From: Selaginella tamariscina
Taxonomy: Eukaryota > Streptophyta > Lycopodiopsida > Selaginellales > Selaginellaceae
Reading direction: 5' to 3'
Length of the DNA: 64,000 nucleotides
Assembly: GCA_003024785.1 (NCBI GenBank)
Contig: PUQB01000044.1
Location: forward strand, 321,077-385,076
The first letter of the stretch is position 1. Each line of letters starts with the position of its first letter. The position numbers and the translations under genes are program-made. Below, in pieces: positions 1 through 12,064 of this stretch. The notes under the pieces are model-generated. The model saw nothing but the letters and a program-made list of their open reading frames with translations. It ran no database searches and was not told the origin of the DNA.

Positions 1-250
1 GGGCACACTTGTTGTACATATAATACTTCTTGTATGCAGGCAGTGATTCATATTTCTGTCCCGCCCGGACTTTATGACGATTGAAGACATTGGAACAATT
101 ACTGACATCCACGGCGACTCACGTTTCAAGGTATGTTTGTGTGCCTGTCTCGCGTGAGGTATGTGCATTAACAAACTATGTATCTTTTATATTCCATGGC
201 GTACACCATGTACTTAGCTATTACCATCTTATACTGGAATTATAATGGTA
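1..250 (+). pseudogene. SCC2 exon fragment with flanking introns
   Basis: Positions 40-130 match the SCC2 exon at 14018-14122. The match continues into the 3' end of the upstream intron (acceptor TGTATGCAG) and into the downstream intron up to about 250, so this is a DNA-level copy and not a retrocopy. Against the exon, the fragment lacks about 2 nt near the start, about 11 nt in the middle and 1 nt near the end, so the frame is lost. Splice-site dinucleotides survive on both sides. The parent gene lies 14 kb downstream in the same orientation. The copy may extend left of the window. Confidence 0.85.
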
Positions 251-281
251 ATAGCTAAGTACATTGTGTACGCCATGGAAT
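191..281. repeat. fold-back inverted repeat (37-bp arms)
   Basis: Bases 191-227 are the reverse complement of 245-281 with a single mismatch (207 against 265), around a 17-nt spacer. The left arm is SCC2 intron sequence, found once and not inverted at about 14193-14230. The right arm is therefore an inverted duplication made in this copy. Confidence 0.85.
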
Positions 282-289
282 TAAATTCT

Positions 290-2800
290 ATGAAAACTCA
301 AATTAAAAAGTAAAAAGTATGCAGTGAATAAACTTATCTAGTTAAGAATAATGAGTTATGAATTAAAAATTTAATTTAAGGATAAACTTATTAAGTTAAG
401 AATAATAATAAATTTACTAAGTTAAAGAAAATAATTAGATTAAGATTTTAGTTTATTAATAAATTCATTAGGTTAAAAATAATAATAAATTTACTAAGTT
501 AAAGAAAATAGCTAGATTAAGATTCTAGTTTATGAATAAATTCATTAGATTAAGAATATGAAATTAAAAAATAAATTCATCCAAGCTAAGTATAAAAAGA
601 TAATATCTGATAAAATCACCATGTGAAGGTAATAATTATATTAAGAGTCATTTAATAATTAAGTCTAAAACTTAAAAATTAAGAATAAATTCATTATGTT
701 AAGGCATAATAAATTATTATTAAATAATTAAATCAAGCATGTGTTAATTTATATAATAAATTTATCTTAAATTAACCACTCTAAATCTTAATTTTACATA
801 GCATTATTTTAACCATAGTGATTAAAAACATCATTAGGCTAAGAGTAAATTCATTAGGTTAAGAATCATAAATGAATTAATGATTTAGTTTAGGAATAAA
901 CAAAATAACAACAAGGTTTTTCACATTTGCCTTCACCTTTATAAATCTTTTCTTGAAAGCAATATTCTAAATAAATATAAATTTATTTTAGCTGCCTCAC
1001 TCTCGTGAGGGTAAAAAAATGTTTTTTCTTATAGATTTAAATAAGATTTTTAAAACATATTAATATAAATAGTTAAGATTTTTAATTTTATTTATTTTAT
1101 ATAAAACAAATTATATAATTAAGAAGTTTATAATTATAATTTATACTTATTTTATTTTATATATTAAATTTAAATTTAATACCATGAGGGTAAAAGAGTC
1201 AAATGTAACCTTCACCACTCATGTGAACCACCTTTAAGCATCATTAAATAGTTAAAGCATGGAATAAACTTATCAATTTAAAGATAATGATTAAGTTAAA
1301 AGTTTTTAAATAGTTAAGCTTATGCATAAGAGGTTAAGGATAAATTCATTAAGTTAAAAATAATAATTTATAATTATAAACTTTGCATCACTTATTAAAC
1401 TCACTATTATTAAGAATAACAATAGGTTAAGACATAAGAACGATAGCTGAGTAAACCTAAAAACTTAAAAATAAATTCATTAAGTTAAATATAATAATTA
1501 AGTTAAGGGTATATTAATTAATAAATTAAATAATTAAGCCGTCCAATTGTGTACTAATATATATATATATGTGTGTGTGTGTGTGCGTGTGTGTAAATTG
1601 TATATTGAGAAAAGCACACATAAACATAATAATGTAATGCTCATCTTCACATGTGATGTTCATATTTTGGGTATGACAATAAAATGTTGTACACAACTTA
1701 GATAGGTGAATCTTGATTTCACATTTACTCTCTGTAACATATTTAAAAAGTAGTTTATCTCACATTTGTAGTATTTTAAAATATATATAGATTCAATTTA
1801 AAACACTGTATTATGAATTATACTTTTTTAATGCTAACATAAATGCTTTAAAATATATACACCTACTAAACTCAACCAAATACTTAAGCTAAATAAGTAT
1901 TGATGTAAATAACCTATAAATATAAACACTGCATGCAATCGAATCAAATGTGCAAGTGTGTGTGGTATACATGTTTTATGTGTATGAAGTAGTGTGTGTG
2001 TTTGGAACGATATAAATTTAGGTTACTATGAAAGAACATCAATTTAAGAAATCAAAAATATATGTTACAAGTTAAAAAAATATAGATTTTATTGTAAAAT
2101 TATTTCTTATCCTATTCTTTTTAAAGTAAAATATAAAATTATGCAATTTTAGAATATATGTGCTTAAATATACATATATTTGTTTCTACCTAACTACATA
2201 TAAATTTATGAGACCAAAGTATGTTCTGTTGCAGCCTCTTATGCATTCTTCATACATGTAAATGAGCTTGTTTTAGTTGCAAGAACGATTTTGTTTTTTA
2301 TACCTTGTGGGAACCATGAGAATATTATGATATTTGGGTAGGACCCATACACTTTTTGTTTTTCAAATTAAATATTAAATATAAAATCTTCATAATTGTT
2401 GTTTAATACATATAATCTTTTTATACAAATAAATGTTTTGACTAATTTGTTTTACTTACATGTTGATTAATAAAAGAACAAAACAATTTGTTTTACTTAC
2501 ATATTGATTAATGAAAATATAATTTTTAATCTCAAGGAAATTTTTTATTATTTTTATTATATTTTAAATGTGACGACAACAAACGATTTTATATAATATT
2601 AATTATGAATATACATATGTTTTCATATTCCTTCATATTATGTGGATAAATTATTACATTATTATGTTTGAATACCATATATGTGTTTCCAATATATAAC
2701 CTTTCATACATACATAATATATATACATGGCACAAACAAATTCTTATTTTTATTTAAGTGACATAACCATTGATTAATTTCAAAGGTAGCTTCGTTTTAA
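290..2800. other. AT-rich intergenic DNA with degenerate repeats
   Basis: Very AT-rich with no coding signal. Short words such as ATAAATTCATTAGGTTAAG recur at irregular spacing. A clear 77-bp tandem duplication lies at 395-471 and 472-548. A TA/GT microsatellite lies at about 1556-1595. I see no gene. Confidence 0.6.
395..548. repeat. 77-bp tandem repeat, 2 copies
   Basis: 395-471 and 472-548 are the same length and differ at only a few positions. Each unit begins GTTAA(G/A)AATAATAATAAA and ends AATAAATTCATTAG. Confidence 0.8.
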
Positions 2801-4440
2801 TTATAAATAGTGCAATATAATAAAGTATAAAGATTTATATGGCATTATGAGATTAATTACTATGTCATTTATATGTTACAATATCGTTGGTTGTGGTGAT
2901 TATGTTTAAACTTAAATTTTTATTAAAGAATAACTCCATATGTTTGAGTGAATCTTTTTTTAATTAGTTTAAATATTTTTATTAAAATATGTTTCTTATT
3001 TAATAAGAGGGTTAAAGCATACTTTAAAATATTTTAATGCATTATAATATACTAGCATATAAGAATATATTTTTAAGAAATATGCTCTTACATTTTTAAG
3101 AAATTACTTAAGTCTTAATATAAAAAAACAATATATTCAACAATGGATGTGTATCTTGAGTAAGTTTATTAATTCAATATGTTTAAGAATTAATTTATAA
3201 TCATCATTATTTTTATTGCAGTAATATTAGTATTATCTTCCTTGTTATTACTCTATGTATGTTGAACCCCCATTGGGTTTCAACACAAAAAACCATTTGA
3301 AACTAATGGTTCGTACATTATATATCACCGTGGTGCTTTTGGTGAGTTTTATGAGTCTTCAGTTCCATGCTTTAAGGTGTGTGTGTGTGTATTGCACATA
3401 TTTTTTATTATTACTAAGGTACTGAATTGTAATAAGTTATTAAGAATGAAATTGATTTTTTGATATAACAACTAAAAATGAATATCTTGTTTATCTTTGT
3501 AACATAACGTTGAACATTATCACTGATGTTGCTAACCACATAGAGTTTAGAAACATATTAAGAACATATAAAATTGCTACTTTCTTGGTAAGATGTTGCA
3601 TGCATAAAATTTATGTAATTGTTTACCACTTTATTTGATACAATTGACTTCACTTTGAAGGAAATTAAAACTTTTTGTCTTAATCAAAGATATGCTTATT
3701 AAGACCATAATTAAATTATATATCTTTTTAAATAAGGGCTTAATGATTTATTCTTTTTTCACTTTCAAGATTATAATAGATTGTTATGTTTGAAAAGTTT
3801 TTTGCAATTGCTTTGAATGCGGATAGAATGGTTGGTATTGATCCTAAAGTTAAAAATTTAAATTTTATTAATAAACATGTAAATAAATTTTTTAATCCTT
3901 AATGATTAAAATAATTAATATAAATATTTTGTATAAGTGAAATGGGACAATGGTACTAAACTCCTTCAAGATAAGATAGTGAAAACACTAATGGTTTAAT
4001 GTGTCATATATGTCTAAACAATGGTTGTAAAAATTATTTTTCATTCAAATTTTTGCACTTGGGTAGATTTGTGAATCAAACTTAAGCTTAAAAGATTTTT
4101 AATATTAGTGGTCTCAACGATCTTATAAAGGGCTCTAACTTAACATATAGCGATTTCACTACAAATAAATATCTAGAGTATTTCAGTCAATACTTACTTA
4201 GAATTCAATTGACACATCCCATTGACAACTTATATAATTGATGCTCTTGGTCTTTAGATTCATCATGCTATGTATACCATTGGATTTCAAGGATTTCAAA
4301 CTTGATTTTAAGGTTGGTGTTTGATGCTATGATTGTAAATCATGTTAAAAGTGTTCTCAAATGCCTTGAGTCTAGAACTAGAACTAAGTTATGAGATTAA
4401 TTGTAATTAAATGTATGAATTCTTGTAATTTTCTAGTCAT
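2800..4440 (+). pseudogene. decayed GDPD-like gene, copy 1
   Basis: This stretch is a diverged direct copy of 6230-7440. The best coding remnant is 3302-3376, which reads YIIYHRGAFGEFYESSVPCF and is followed by a GTGTGT donor. It resembles the N-terminal catalytic motif (HRGA..E.PE) of glycerophosphodiester phosphodiesterases, which hydrolyse glycerophosphodiesters to glycerol-3-phosphate and an alcohol. A further remnant near 4150-4200 (TTNKYLEYFSQYL) has a counterpart in copy 2. Stops and frameshifts fill the rest, so no protein can be made. The family call rests on short motifs and on copy 2; treat it as probable. Confidence 0.5.
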
Positions 4441-4616
4441 AATATAGTATCATAATACTCGAAAATGAATATTAATAATAGAAATACTACTTGAAAACTT
4501 ATAATGCAATTTATCATAATGAATCAAACACATAAGGGCAAATTAGTTAAATAAACAATAAGAGAATTCATGAAAGTAACTTAAAAAAACCAAAAATTAG
4601 GCTGTTTGAACGATAT

Positions 4617-5765
4617 GGCGGGGGAGGGGGTCCATAAATAAGGTAGGGTATAAGTAGGAGGGTTCTTAGGTTCATGACTGAGTTCATTACTCTTTTATCG
4701 ATGCAAACTCTAGTTTGTGTCGTTAAAGCACAACCCTTTGTTATGTCGCCTTAATTTCCAAACAATATAGGTATGTCCCATCTTCGAAGTAGCCCACCCT
4801 TAATGTTAACGAATTCATGCTTGGGAGGTCTTGTCGGATTGCACATTGAGGCTTGTCTCTATTCTCTTCCTTCATGTCAAGCTAAGTGTACACTTACAAC
4901 TAAACAAGCACATCCATGTCCTTGTTCAATTGTGGGCGTGAGATCTTGATTAACAAGTTCTCGTTATATATGGCATAATAACCCACATCGTAGAGACAAT
5001 GTCACATGAAGATGTGACACTAGGCTACATGACTCACGGTACAATGCTTGAGGCACACCCTTTGGGATTGTTGCTAAGGGGTTGGATACTCTAACAAATA
5101 GGCATGTTTGTGTTCGCACTAGGGTGTTAAGCCTTGAGCATTCGCTAAATGGAGGTTAGGTTTCGTAACTATGTGTGCTTTAGCACACTTAGCTAGGGCA
5201 GGTGTTCACCTTGGAATCCATGAACAACCTAAGCTTGTTAGTAAAAGCCCTTTCGTGAGGCACTCATAAGGTTATGTACTTAGGGTTATTCAAACCTCCT
5301 TAGGAAGTTTATTTAATAAACACTTGTTCTCATTAAGTACTAGCCTTATGACTTGGCCTCTCAAATCCTTAAGGGTTGGTTGTGATTTAGGGTACCCTTT
5401 GTCGCCCTAAACAGGTTGTACTCCCAGATGAGGGTGATTCCTCAAGGGGTAAGTACGATGCCTTAGCTCTGTTATGGGGGTATGTGTGTGAAACACATCT
5501 CCTTTATGGAGTTAGGGCATGAGCTTATCTAGGTCTATTAGGAAAGGATCTTAAAGTCTATGTAGGTTATCCTCTAGGGTTCGAGGGATGATCATTTTAG
5601 GGGATTTAGGGTAGGACTTTGAGTCTTCTGCCTAATTAAGCATCTGAGTCAGACTTTTGAGATCATTTTGGAAGACTTAGCGTTGCTTACACAGGTTGAA
5701 TGTCGAATAACCACTTGGTAGCCGCGTGTTGTCACGTATTGGCCCTTTAATTTAAAACTCTGACA
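4617..5765 (+). mobile_element. truncated solo LTR, LARD-like family
   Basis: This is the reverse complement of much of the LTR at 32336-34076 (and 37818-39651), with many substitutions. It ends in the same terminal motif, AAAACTCTGACA at 5754-5765. The other LTR end is missing: similarity begins at a G-rich run near 4617. No primer-binding site follows 5765, so there is no internal region. It sits between the two GDPD-like copies and is far more diverged than the pair in the 32-40 kb element, so it is older. Confidence 0.75.
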
Positions 5766-6230
5766 ACAAATAAAATTGCACCTAATAAAAAATTGGGATA
5801 TAGGCTAGGACAAATACCTTAAGGCATTACCAGCACAAAGGCATATGTTAGCAGCATATTGCATGATCCCATAGATTATATATTATGGTAGAAAGATGAA
5901 AGATGACAAGCAAACCCGAGCACAAAGAATATAAGAAAGAAGTATTGGAACATGCATTGGGTAGAACATAGGCTAGAACTCACACACAAGGCTATACAAG
6001 CTTTCTCAAAAAAGCCACAACTAGGAGGAGCAAATTGCTCCAACAACTAGCCTTAAATACTCCACAACTACAAATGATAGTAAATAGGTAGAAGGATACA
6101 TAGTTTTGTGATTTATAATATGCATATGCATTTTATGCATTTCACACTCCGAAGGGCCGTTACATAACTTTAAATAACATATAATATAATACCTTTCTAG
6201 GTACTAAGTAAACACTAAGCATTATATGTT
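5766..6230. other. unassigned spacer
   Basis: Moderately AT-rich sequence between the LTR remnant and the second GDPD-like copy. I see no coding signal and no matching repeat in the window. Confidence 0.4.
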
Positions 6231-7440
6231 TATATATTTATATGTTATTAGTTATAATTTACTTGGTTGTGATGATTATATTCAAAATCAATTCTTTAAT
6301 TTTGAAAAACAACTCTTACTTTAATAAACATACACTATATATGTTTGGGCAAAGAATATATAATGATGAGTCTTTATTTTTATTGATTTTAAGCTATATA
6401 TCATTTTCTCAACTTATTTAAATATAAAGTTACTTTTGAATATTCTAATGCAATAGCATATAAAAATATGTTTTTAAATAATATGCTCTTACATTCTTGT
6501 ATGGTTATTTTGTAAGACTATTTAAGTCATAATGATGTTAATGAAAAATACTATATCCATCAGTGGCTTTATATTTGTTTTGTGAATTTTAATTGAAACA
6601 CCTTATTTACATTTTCACAAGGGTTCTAGATGGGTTTCCCAAGGAAGCTATAGCATTATCTTTTTTATTACTACTCTATACATCAAAGGCATCTCACTCC
6701 ACCATTGGGTTCCATTTAAAACTAGAGGTCCCTACATTATTAATCATTGTAATGCTTTTGATGAGTTTTTTGAGTCTTCAACTCTATGCTTTAATATGTG
6801 TGTGTATTGCATATATATTTTTATTATTACTAAGGTATTGAATTGCAACAGGCTATCGAGAATAGAATTAATATTGGTGAAATGGGAACAATGGTAAACT
6901 CCTTAAAGATAGGATAATGGAAACACTAGCAAAAAACAAGATTAATGCTCTTATATATCCAAACAATGGTTGTAAAGAGCAATTTTCGTTTAAACTAAAC
7001 TCCTAAGATTTTCAATATTGGTGGTTTGAACAGTCTTGTAGGGCTCTAATTTAATGTAGGCAACCTCACCACAAACGAATATATTGAGTATTTGAGCCAA
7101 TACTTGGAATCTCTATTCATAAGAACCAATTGAGAGTTCAAATCGGTTCATACCATTGATGACTAATATACTTGATAGGGCTCATACTCTTGGTCTTCAT
7201 ATCTGTCCTATTGTATACCAGAATGAGGCCAATTCTCTATTGTTGGATTTCAAGGATGATCCCTATCACGAACTTGATTTTTATATCAGGAAAGTTGGTG
7301 CTAATGCTATGATTGGGACCATGTTAAAATTGTTATATCTTACCTCAAATGCCTTGAGTTCGGACATGTAGTTGAGTTATGGGGTTAATTGTGCTTGATT
7401 TATGGATTGTTATAGCTTTTCTTTATATTAACACTCTTTT
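6230..7440 (+). pseudogene. decayed GDPD-like gene, copy 2
   Basis: Three separated coding remnants follow the order expected of a plant glycerophosphodiester phosphodiesterase. At about 6721-6795 YIINHCNAFDEFFESS corresponds to the HRGA..E motif, but the Arg is now Cys. At about 7070-7110 comes TTNEYIEYLSQYLESL. At 7156-7371 a 71-codon frame contains LDRAHTLGLHICPIVYQNE and FKDDPYHELDFYI, matching the family's C-terminal pattern (AH..GL.V.PYT.RNE, DP..E.D..I). The pieces are separated by frameshifts, stops and possible intron remnants. The loss of the catalytic Arg and the breaks indicate a pseudogene. Family assignment is from memory of motifs and needs a profile search. Confidence 0.55.
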
Positions 7441-7759
7441 AAACACAGTGTGTGTATATATTAAATACACATATATATAGATAACGTGGTAACATAGATA
7501 AATTACAATAAAACTCGCCCAAAAATACGCGAAACCACGGTATAGTGAAAGATTTTGAAATTCAAAAATAGCATATTCGCTGAATTAAGCCGTTGACGAT
7601 TTGAATCGTGTAATATAAGCTGCATTTTGATTCCCGCCGGAATCGAACCGGTATAACAAGTGATTAGTACTAAACTTGCTCTGTTTTGACAAGTTTAATG
7701 GGCAAGGGTTTTCCAGGTATGTGATTGCAATCTGCAGCTGGGAAGCGCTTGCGGCAAGA
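7441..7759. other. 5' flank of SCC2
   Basis: Contains AT-rich sequence and a moderately GC stretch leading into the SCC2 start. A tRNA T-arm-like sequence lies on the minus strand at about 7630-7655. No convincing TATA box is seen. The frame is open upstream of the chosen ATG back to 7676, so an earlier start cannot be excluded. Confidence 0.4.
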
Positions 7760-8860
7760 ATGGAAGGCGCCGGCACTGCGTACAGGCTCGCTAACACTTT
7801 GCACACGGAGATTGCACAATCTCTGCCGCTCCCTAATCTTCCTACCAGTTTTGGAGCTTCTAGTCAGGAGCTTCTCTTCGACGAGCATGATCACACCAGG
7901 CGAGGCGTATCGATCCTCTCTAAGGCTGGAAAAATCGCAGAGCTTCTCGCCGCTACGGATATCAGCCATCTGTGAGTCCTTCCGCAACTTGCATTGTCGT
8001 TCTTTACACGAACTCTCTGCAATCTCCATGTCTTCTTCACAAAATTGCTGTTTTTCTGATATAATCTGTATGCTATACACTAAAATGTCTGCTTTTTCTC
8101 GCTTCAGAACTTTGAGGGGCGAGGAAAGCATTCGGCCGGAGGCAGGGAGTCTAGCGGCGGCCGTTTTGGAGCTCAATCCAACAGCTTTTAGCTTCCGAGG
8201 TATGGATTTTCCTGTCACTGTATTAGGTTGGTTGTTAATCCTCTTCGTCCGGTGAAGGTCAAGCGAAAATCGAGGAAAAGAAAGAGAAGTCACGGATTTC
8301 TTCAAGTCACAATGCGCAAGTACAAACAGCCCCTTCTCAGATTTCCAAGGTAGAATTTGCATTGCTACAGTAAGAGTCGTTCCGATCGTTGTTGACTCTA
8401 GGTAATGGAAGCTGGCGATGAACAAGCACCAGTACCGAAGAAGCCGAGAATGAAGCGGAAAGAGCACCGAAAAGTTGATGAAAAGAGAACGTCTGACGCT
8501 GAACCAAACCGGAGTAAGTCTGCATTTTTCTTTTCTTAAAGGGACTATAATTGACAAAGAACTCTGTGGGTAGACGGTGTCGTGGGCGGGCTATGCGAGT
8601 TAATAAACGAGTTTGTGGAGAGATCAGATGCACAAGCTGATCCTGAGGGAGAAGAGGAAGGGACTACACTCTCGATACAGGAAATGAAATCAATCTCCGA
8701 AGAGGTTGTGTCAGTTCATTCCAAGACGAGCTTACACAGGGTGCCCGTAGGGCAGCTTGTCAAGCTGCTGACTTTACTGGATAGACACGTCCGGCTTGCT
8801 CACTTAAAGGAGATAGATGAAGGCGACGATGTAAGCTTATATTCGTTTCAGATATATTTG

Positions 8861-8913
<53 letters not shown>

Positions 8914-11750
8914 CGTTATTTATCTATCTATATGCATGCATTTTACATTATATTGTCTCTGGGCACTAACTGAAAGTTTACTTCTCATTTTATTGCCCAG
9001 GTAGAATCTGAGAACTTTGAGATTGTTATGACTGCATTGGAGTCGGTTCAAATAAGTCTTATGATCATGTCGTCCCCCAAAATGGCTAAGCAAATTTACA
9101 AGGAAGAGGTAATGGACTTTATATATTTGAAAATATATCATATTTATTTATTTAATATTTTATTTGCTTACAGAAGTTGTTTCTCTATGTAGTTCATTGA
9201 CCGGCTTATAGAGTTTACGAGGTACCAGATTGTTCACAGTCTGTTTACGGCATACGATCCCGTTTACCGACAACTTCATAAAAATGCCGGTAATACTGGT
9301 GATGGCGATGAAGGTAATCTTCCCTTCTTTTTCTTCATTCACGAATTTGTGTTATATACTTTCACATTTCAGTGGACGAAGAAGACGAAGATGATGAGCA
9401 AGGAAGAAAAAACAGACGTAAAAGCAGAGCGGGGAAAGTCAAGAAATCTACGGTTTCCAGGTGAGGATTTTGTTGTTTTATCATCATCGACTGAATTTTA
9501 TCACAGGGTCTCAAATGCTGTCTCCACCATACTCCAAAAGATCTGTGTCATAGTTGGTCTTTTGAAAGACCTATTATCTGTGGAGAAACTACTAGACAGT
9601 ACCATTCTGCAGCTGATGAAAACAGTCCTGGACACTTTCGCAGTGGACAATATTCAGCTATTGCAGCTGAAAGCTATTGGCGTCGCTTGCATGGTAAGTG
9701 TGTGCTTTTCACTTTCTTAAGTGCACATACCTACATACATAGACATCTGTGTTCCGAACCTTACACAAATGCCTCATGTACATACTGACATAAAACAGAT
9801 ACTGTAACGCATTCAACAGGTTTTTGGTTTATACCCCAGCATCAGACGGTTATCATCGACGAAATATTATCAATGTTTTGGAAACTTCCCTCTTCAAAGA
9901 AGAATCTAAGGACGTATCATCTTCCAGAGGAAGAACCCAAGCAAATACAGATGTTGGTGGGGTTACTTCTCCAGCTAGTTCAGTGCTGTGTCTCTCTTCC
10001 GGATCAACAAGACAAGGCGTCCACTGATACCAGAAAGTGCTTCGAACCTGCGATTAGCATATGCAACTATTTCTGGATGAACGTGTTGCAGCGATGGGCT
10101 GTGCCGAAAGCCCAAGATGGATCGGACGTGAAAGCTGTTGTGGAAAACCTTGTAAATGATCTCCTGACTACAATCAATGTTCCAGAGTTTCCAGCAGCTA
10201 GTCTCCTTTTGCAGGTAAATTTATGTAATGCATGTGTATGTGCATGAGGTATTTCAAAGGTTAAAACCATTTGCAGACGCTTACAGTCAGATGCGTTGTC
10301 ATAGTTTCAAAGTTATCACATGTCGTGTACAGTATGTATATTGTGTACCTGGATTAAAACGTTAAGTACTTCAGCTGAGTAATAATGATCCCAATGTGTA
10401 AGATCATCAAGGCCTACACATTTGTGTGTGTGCTCGTATTGCTTCATGATTTTTATATAGACTTTAAAAGGTCACATTTACTGTATGGTGCTAACAGTCT
10501 AGTCTAAACCATTCATGTTATTCCTGATGGTTCTGCTTCAGGTACTGTGCGTCTTGTTGTTAGGCCCGTCTGGTGTGAAGTCTAAGGACGTCGGAGTGAG
10601 GGTTTGTGCAATCGACCTTCTTGGTCAAATTGCAGCTCACTTGAAAAGAGACGCGGTAGCTTATTTTGAGGACAAGCTTTGGATTTTACAGGAGCTTCAA
10701 GATACTCCTCAAGGTAAGACATCATCCAGAGACAACTGCACGATCTGTGGGAACTCCAAAGCCAACAAGTTGATGCTTCGTTGCGGTAACTGCAAGAAGT
10801 ATTTCCATGGAGACTGTGTGGGGGTCACTGGACAGGACCTCATATCTCGAGGATGGTTCTGTCAGTGCTGTCTCTGTAGAAGGCAGTTTGGTTTCTTCAC
10901 CGCGGAATCTAGTGAATACAGAGTTCCAAAAGATGGTACGGCTATCGTTCAGCAGATTCTCTTAAACTACCTTCAGGAAAATGGACGAGGAGACGACGTT
11001 GCATTGTTTGCGCGCAGGTAGAGTTTTCAATTATATAAAAGATAATTATATAATGTACATATGTTTGATATTATATTCATGTTGAGCTTTTGTTCTCACG
11101 TGATATATGTATTGGAGATCGATGTGTATATATACTTATTCATCTAATCTACATGTGAGTGTAAATGTATCCTGGACATTAGCACAGTATTTACATGTAT
11201 GCTGTGGATTATCTATATTTTGTACATTACATACGTATGTTTTATGCATCTTATGTATATGCATATGTATTTCATAGTATTGGCATTCAACTGATTTTAT
11301 ACGGTAAAGACCAGTCTATGCATATCTGTAATCTATCTGCGCACATATGTACGTCTCCTATATAGATGATATGGAGTTTGTTCTGTACTTTTATGTGTAT
11401 ATTTTGTATAAACGTGTGGCTAACATGGTATGATAGGTTCTACGCATGCTTGTGGTATGGTTATGACCAACAAGGAGTCCATAGCTTACCATTCTACTAC
11501 TGGAGATTGGATTTTAAAGCTCCTCCTCAAGATTTTGGATTGACTTCAACTGCAGTTTCCCGAGACTCTATCGTCCGCATTACAAGAGCACTGGGACAAC
11601 AGAGACCTCTGGCACGGGGGTTTGATCGGATTCTCGAGAGGCTATTGGTACGTGTGTTTACATTCCCCAATTGCGTACTAACATTCGACTATTGTTTCAG
11701 GCATGCTTCCAAGAAAATGCATCTAATCCCCGGGCAAAGGCTTTGAAAGC

Positions 11751-11790
<40 letters not shown>

Positions 11791-12032
11791 TGTACATTGC
11801 TTTAATCTGTATTACTATCAGATGTATGTATGCATGTATATTATGCTAATCAGCTGGGATTTGTTGCAGGTGAGTGCCATCGTAGAAGTTGATCCCGGAG
11901 TGCTGGCCGATGAACGAGTACAGAAGGCTGTTGAAGGCAGGTTCATGGATTCAGCAATTTCTGTGCGGGAGGCGGCTATGGAGCTTGTCGGGCGACATAT
12001 AATTTCTCGTCCTGACGTTGCTATTAAGGTAA

Positions 12033-12064
<32 letters not shown>

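Noticed and set aside
6593..6841. Hydrophobic 82-codon frame that could be a small membrane protein
   Set aside because: It overlaps the GDPD-like remnant in another frame; T-rich DNA gives hydrophobic translations by chance.
7670..8557. 295-codon open frame on the minus strand
   Set aside because: It lies opposite SCC2 exons 1-4 and their introns, has no recognisable product, and the plus strand is clearly coding.
8582..9004. 140-codon frame running through the AC repeat
   Set aside because: It reads through a splice donor at 8831; the repeat translates as Thr-His runs. Only its first part is real SCC2 exon.
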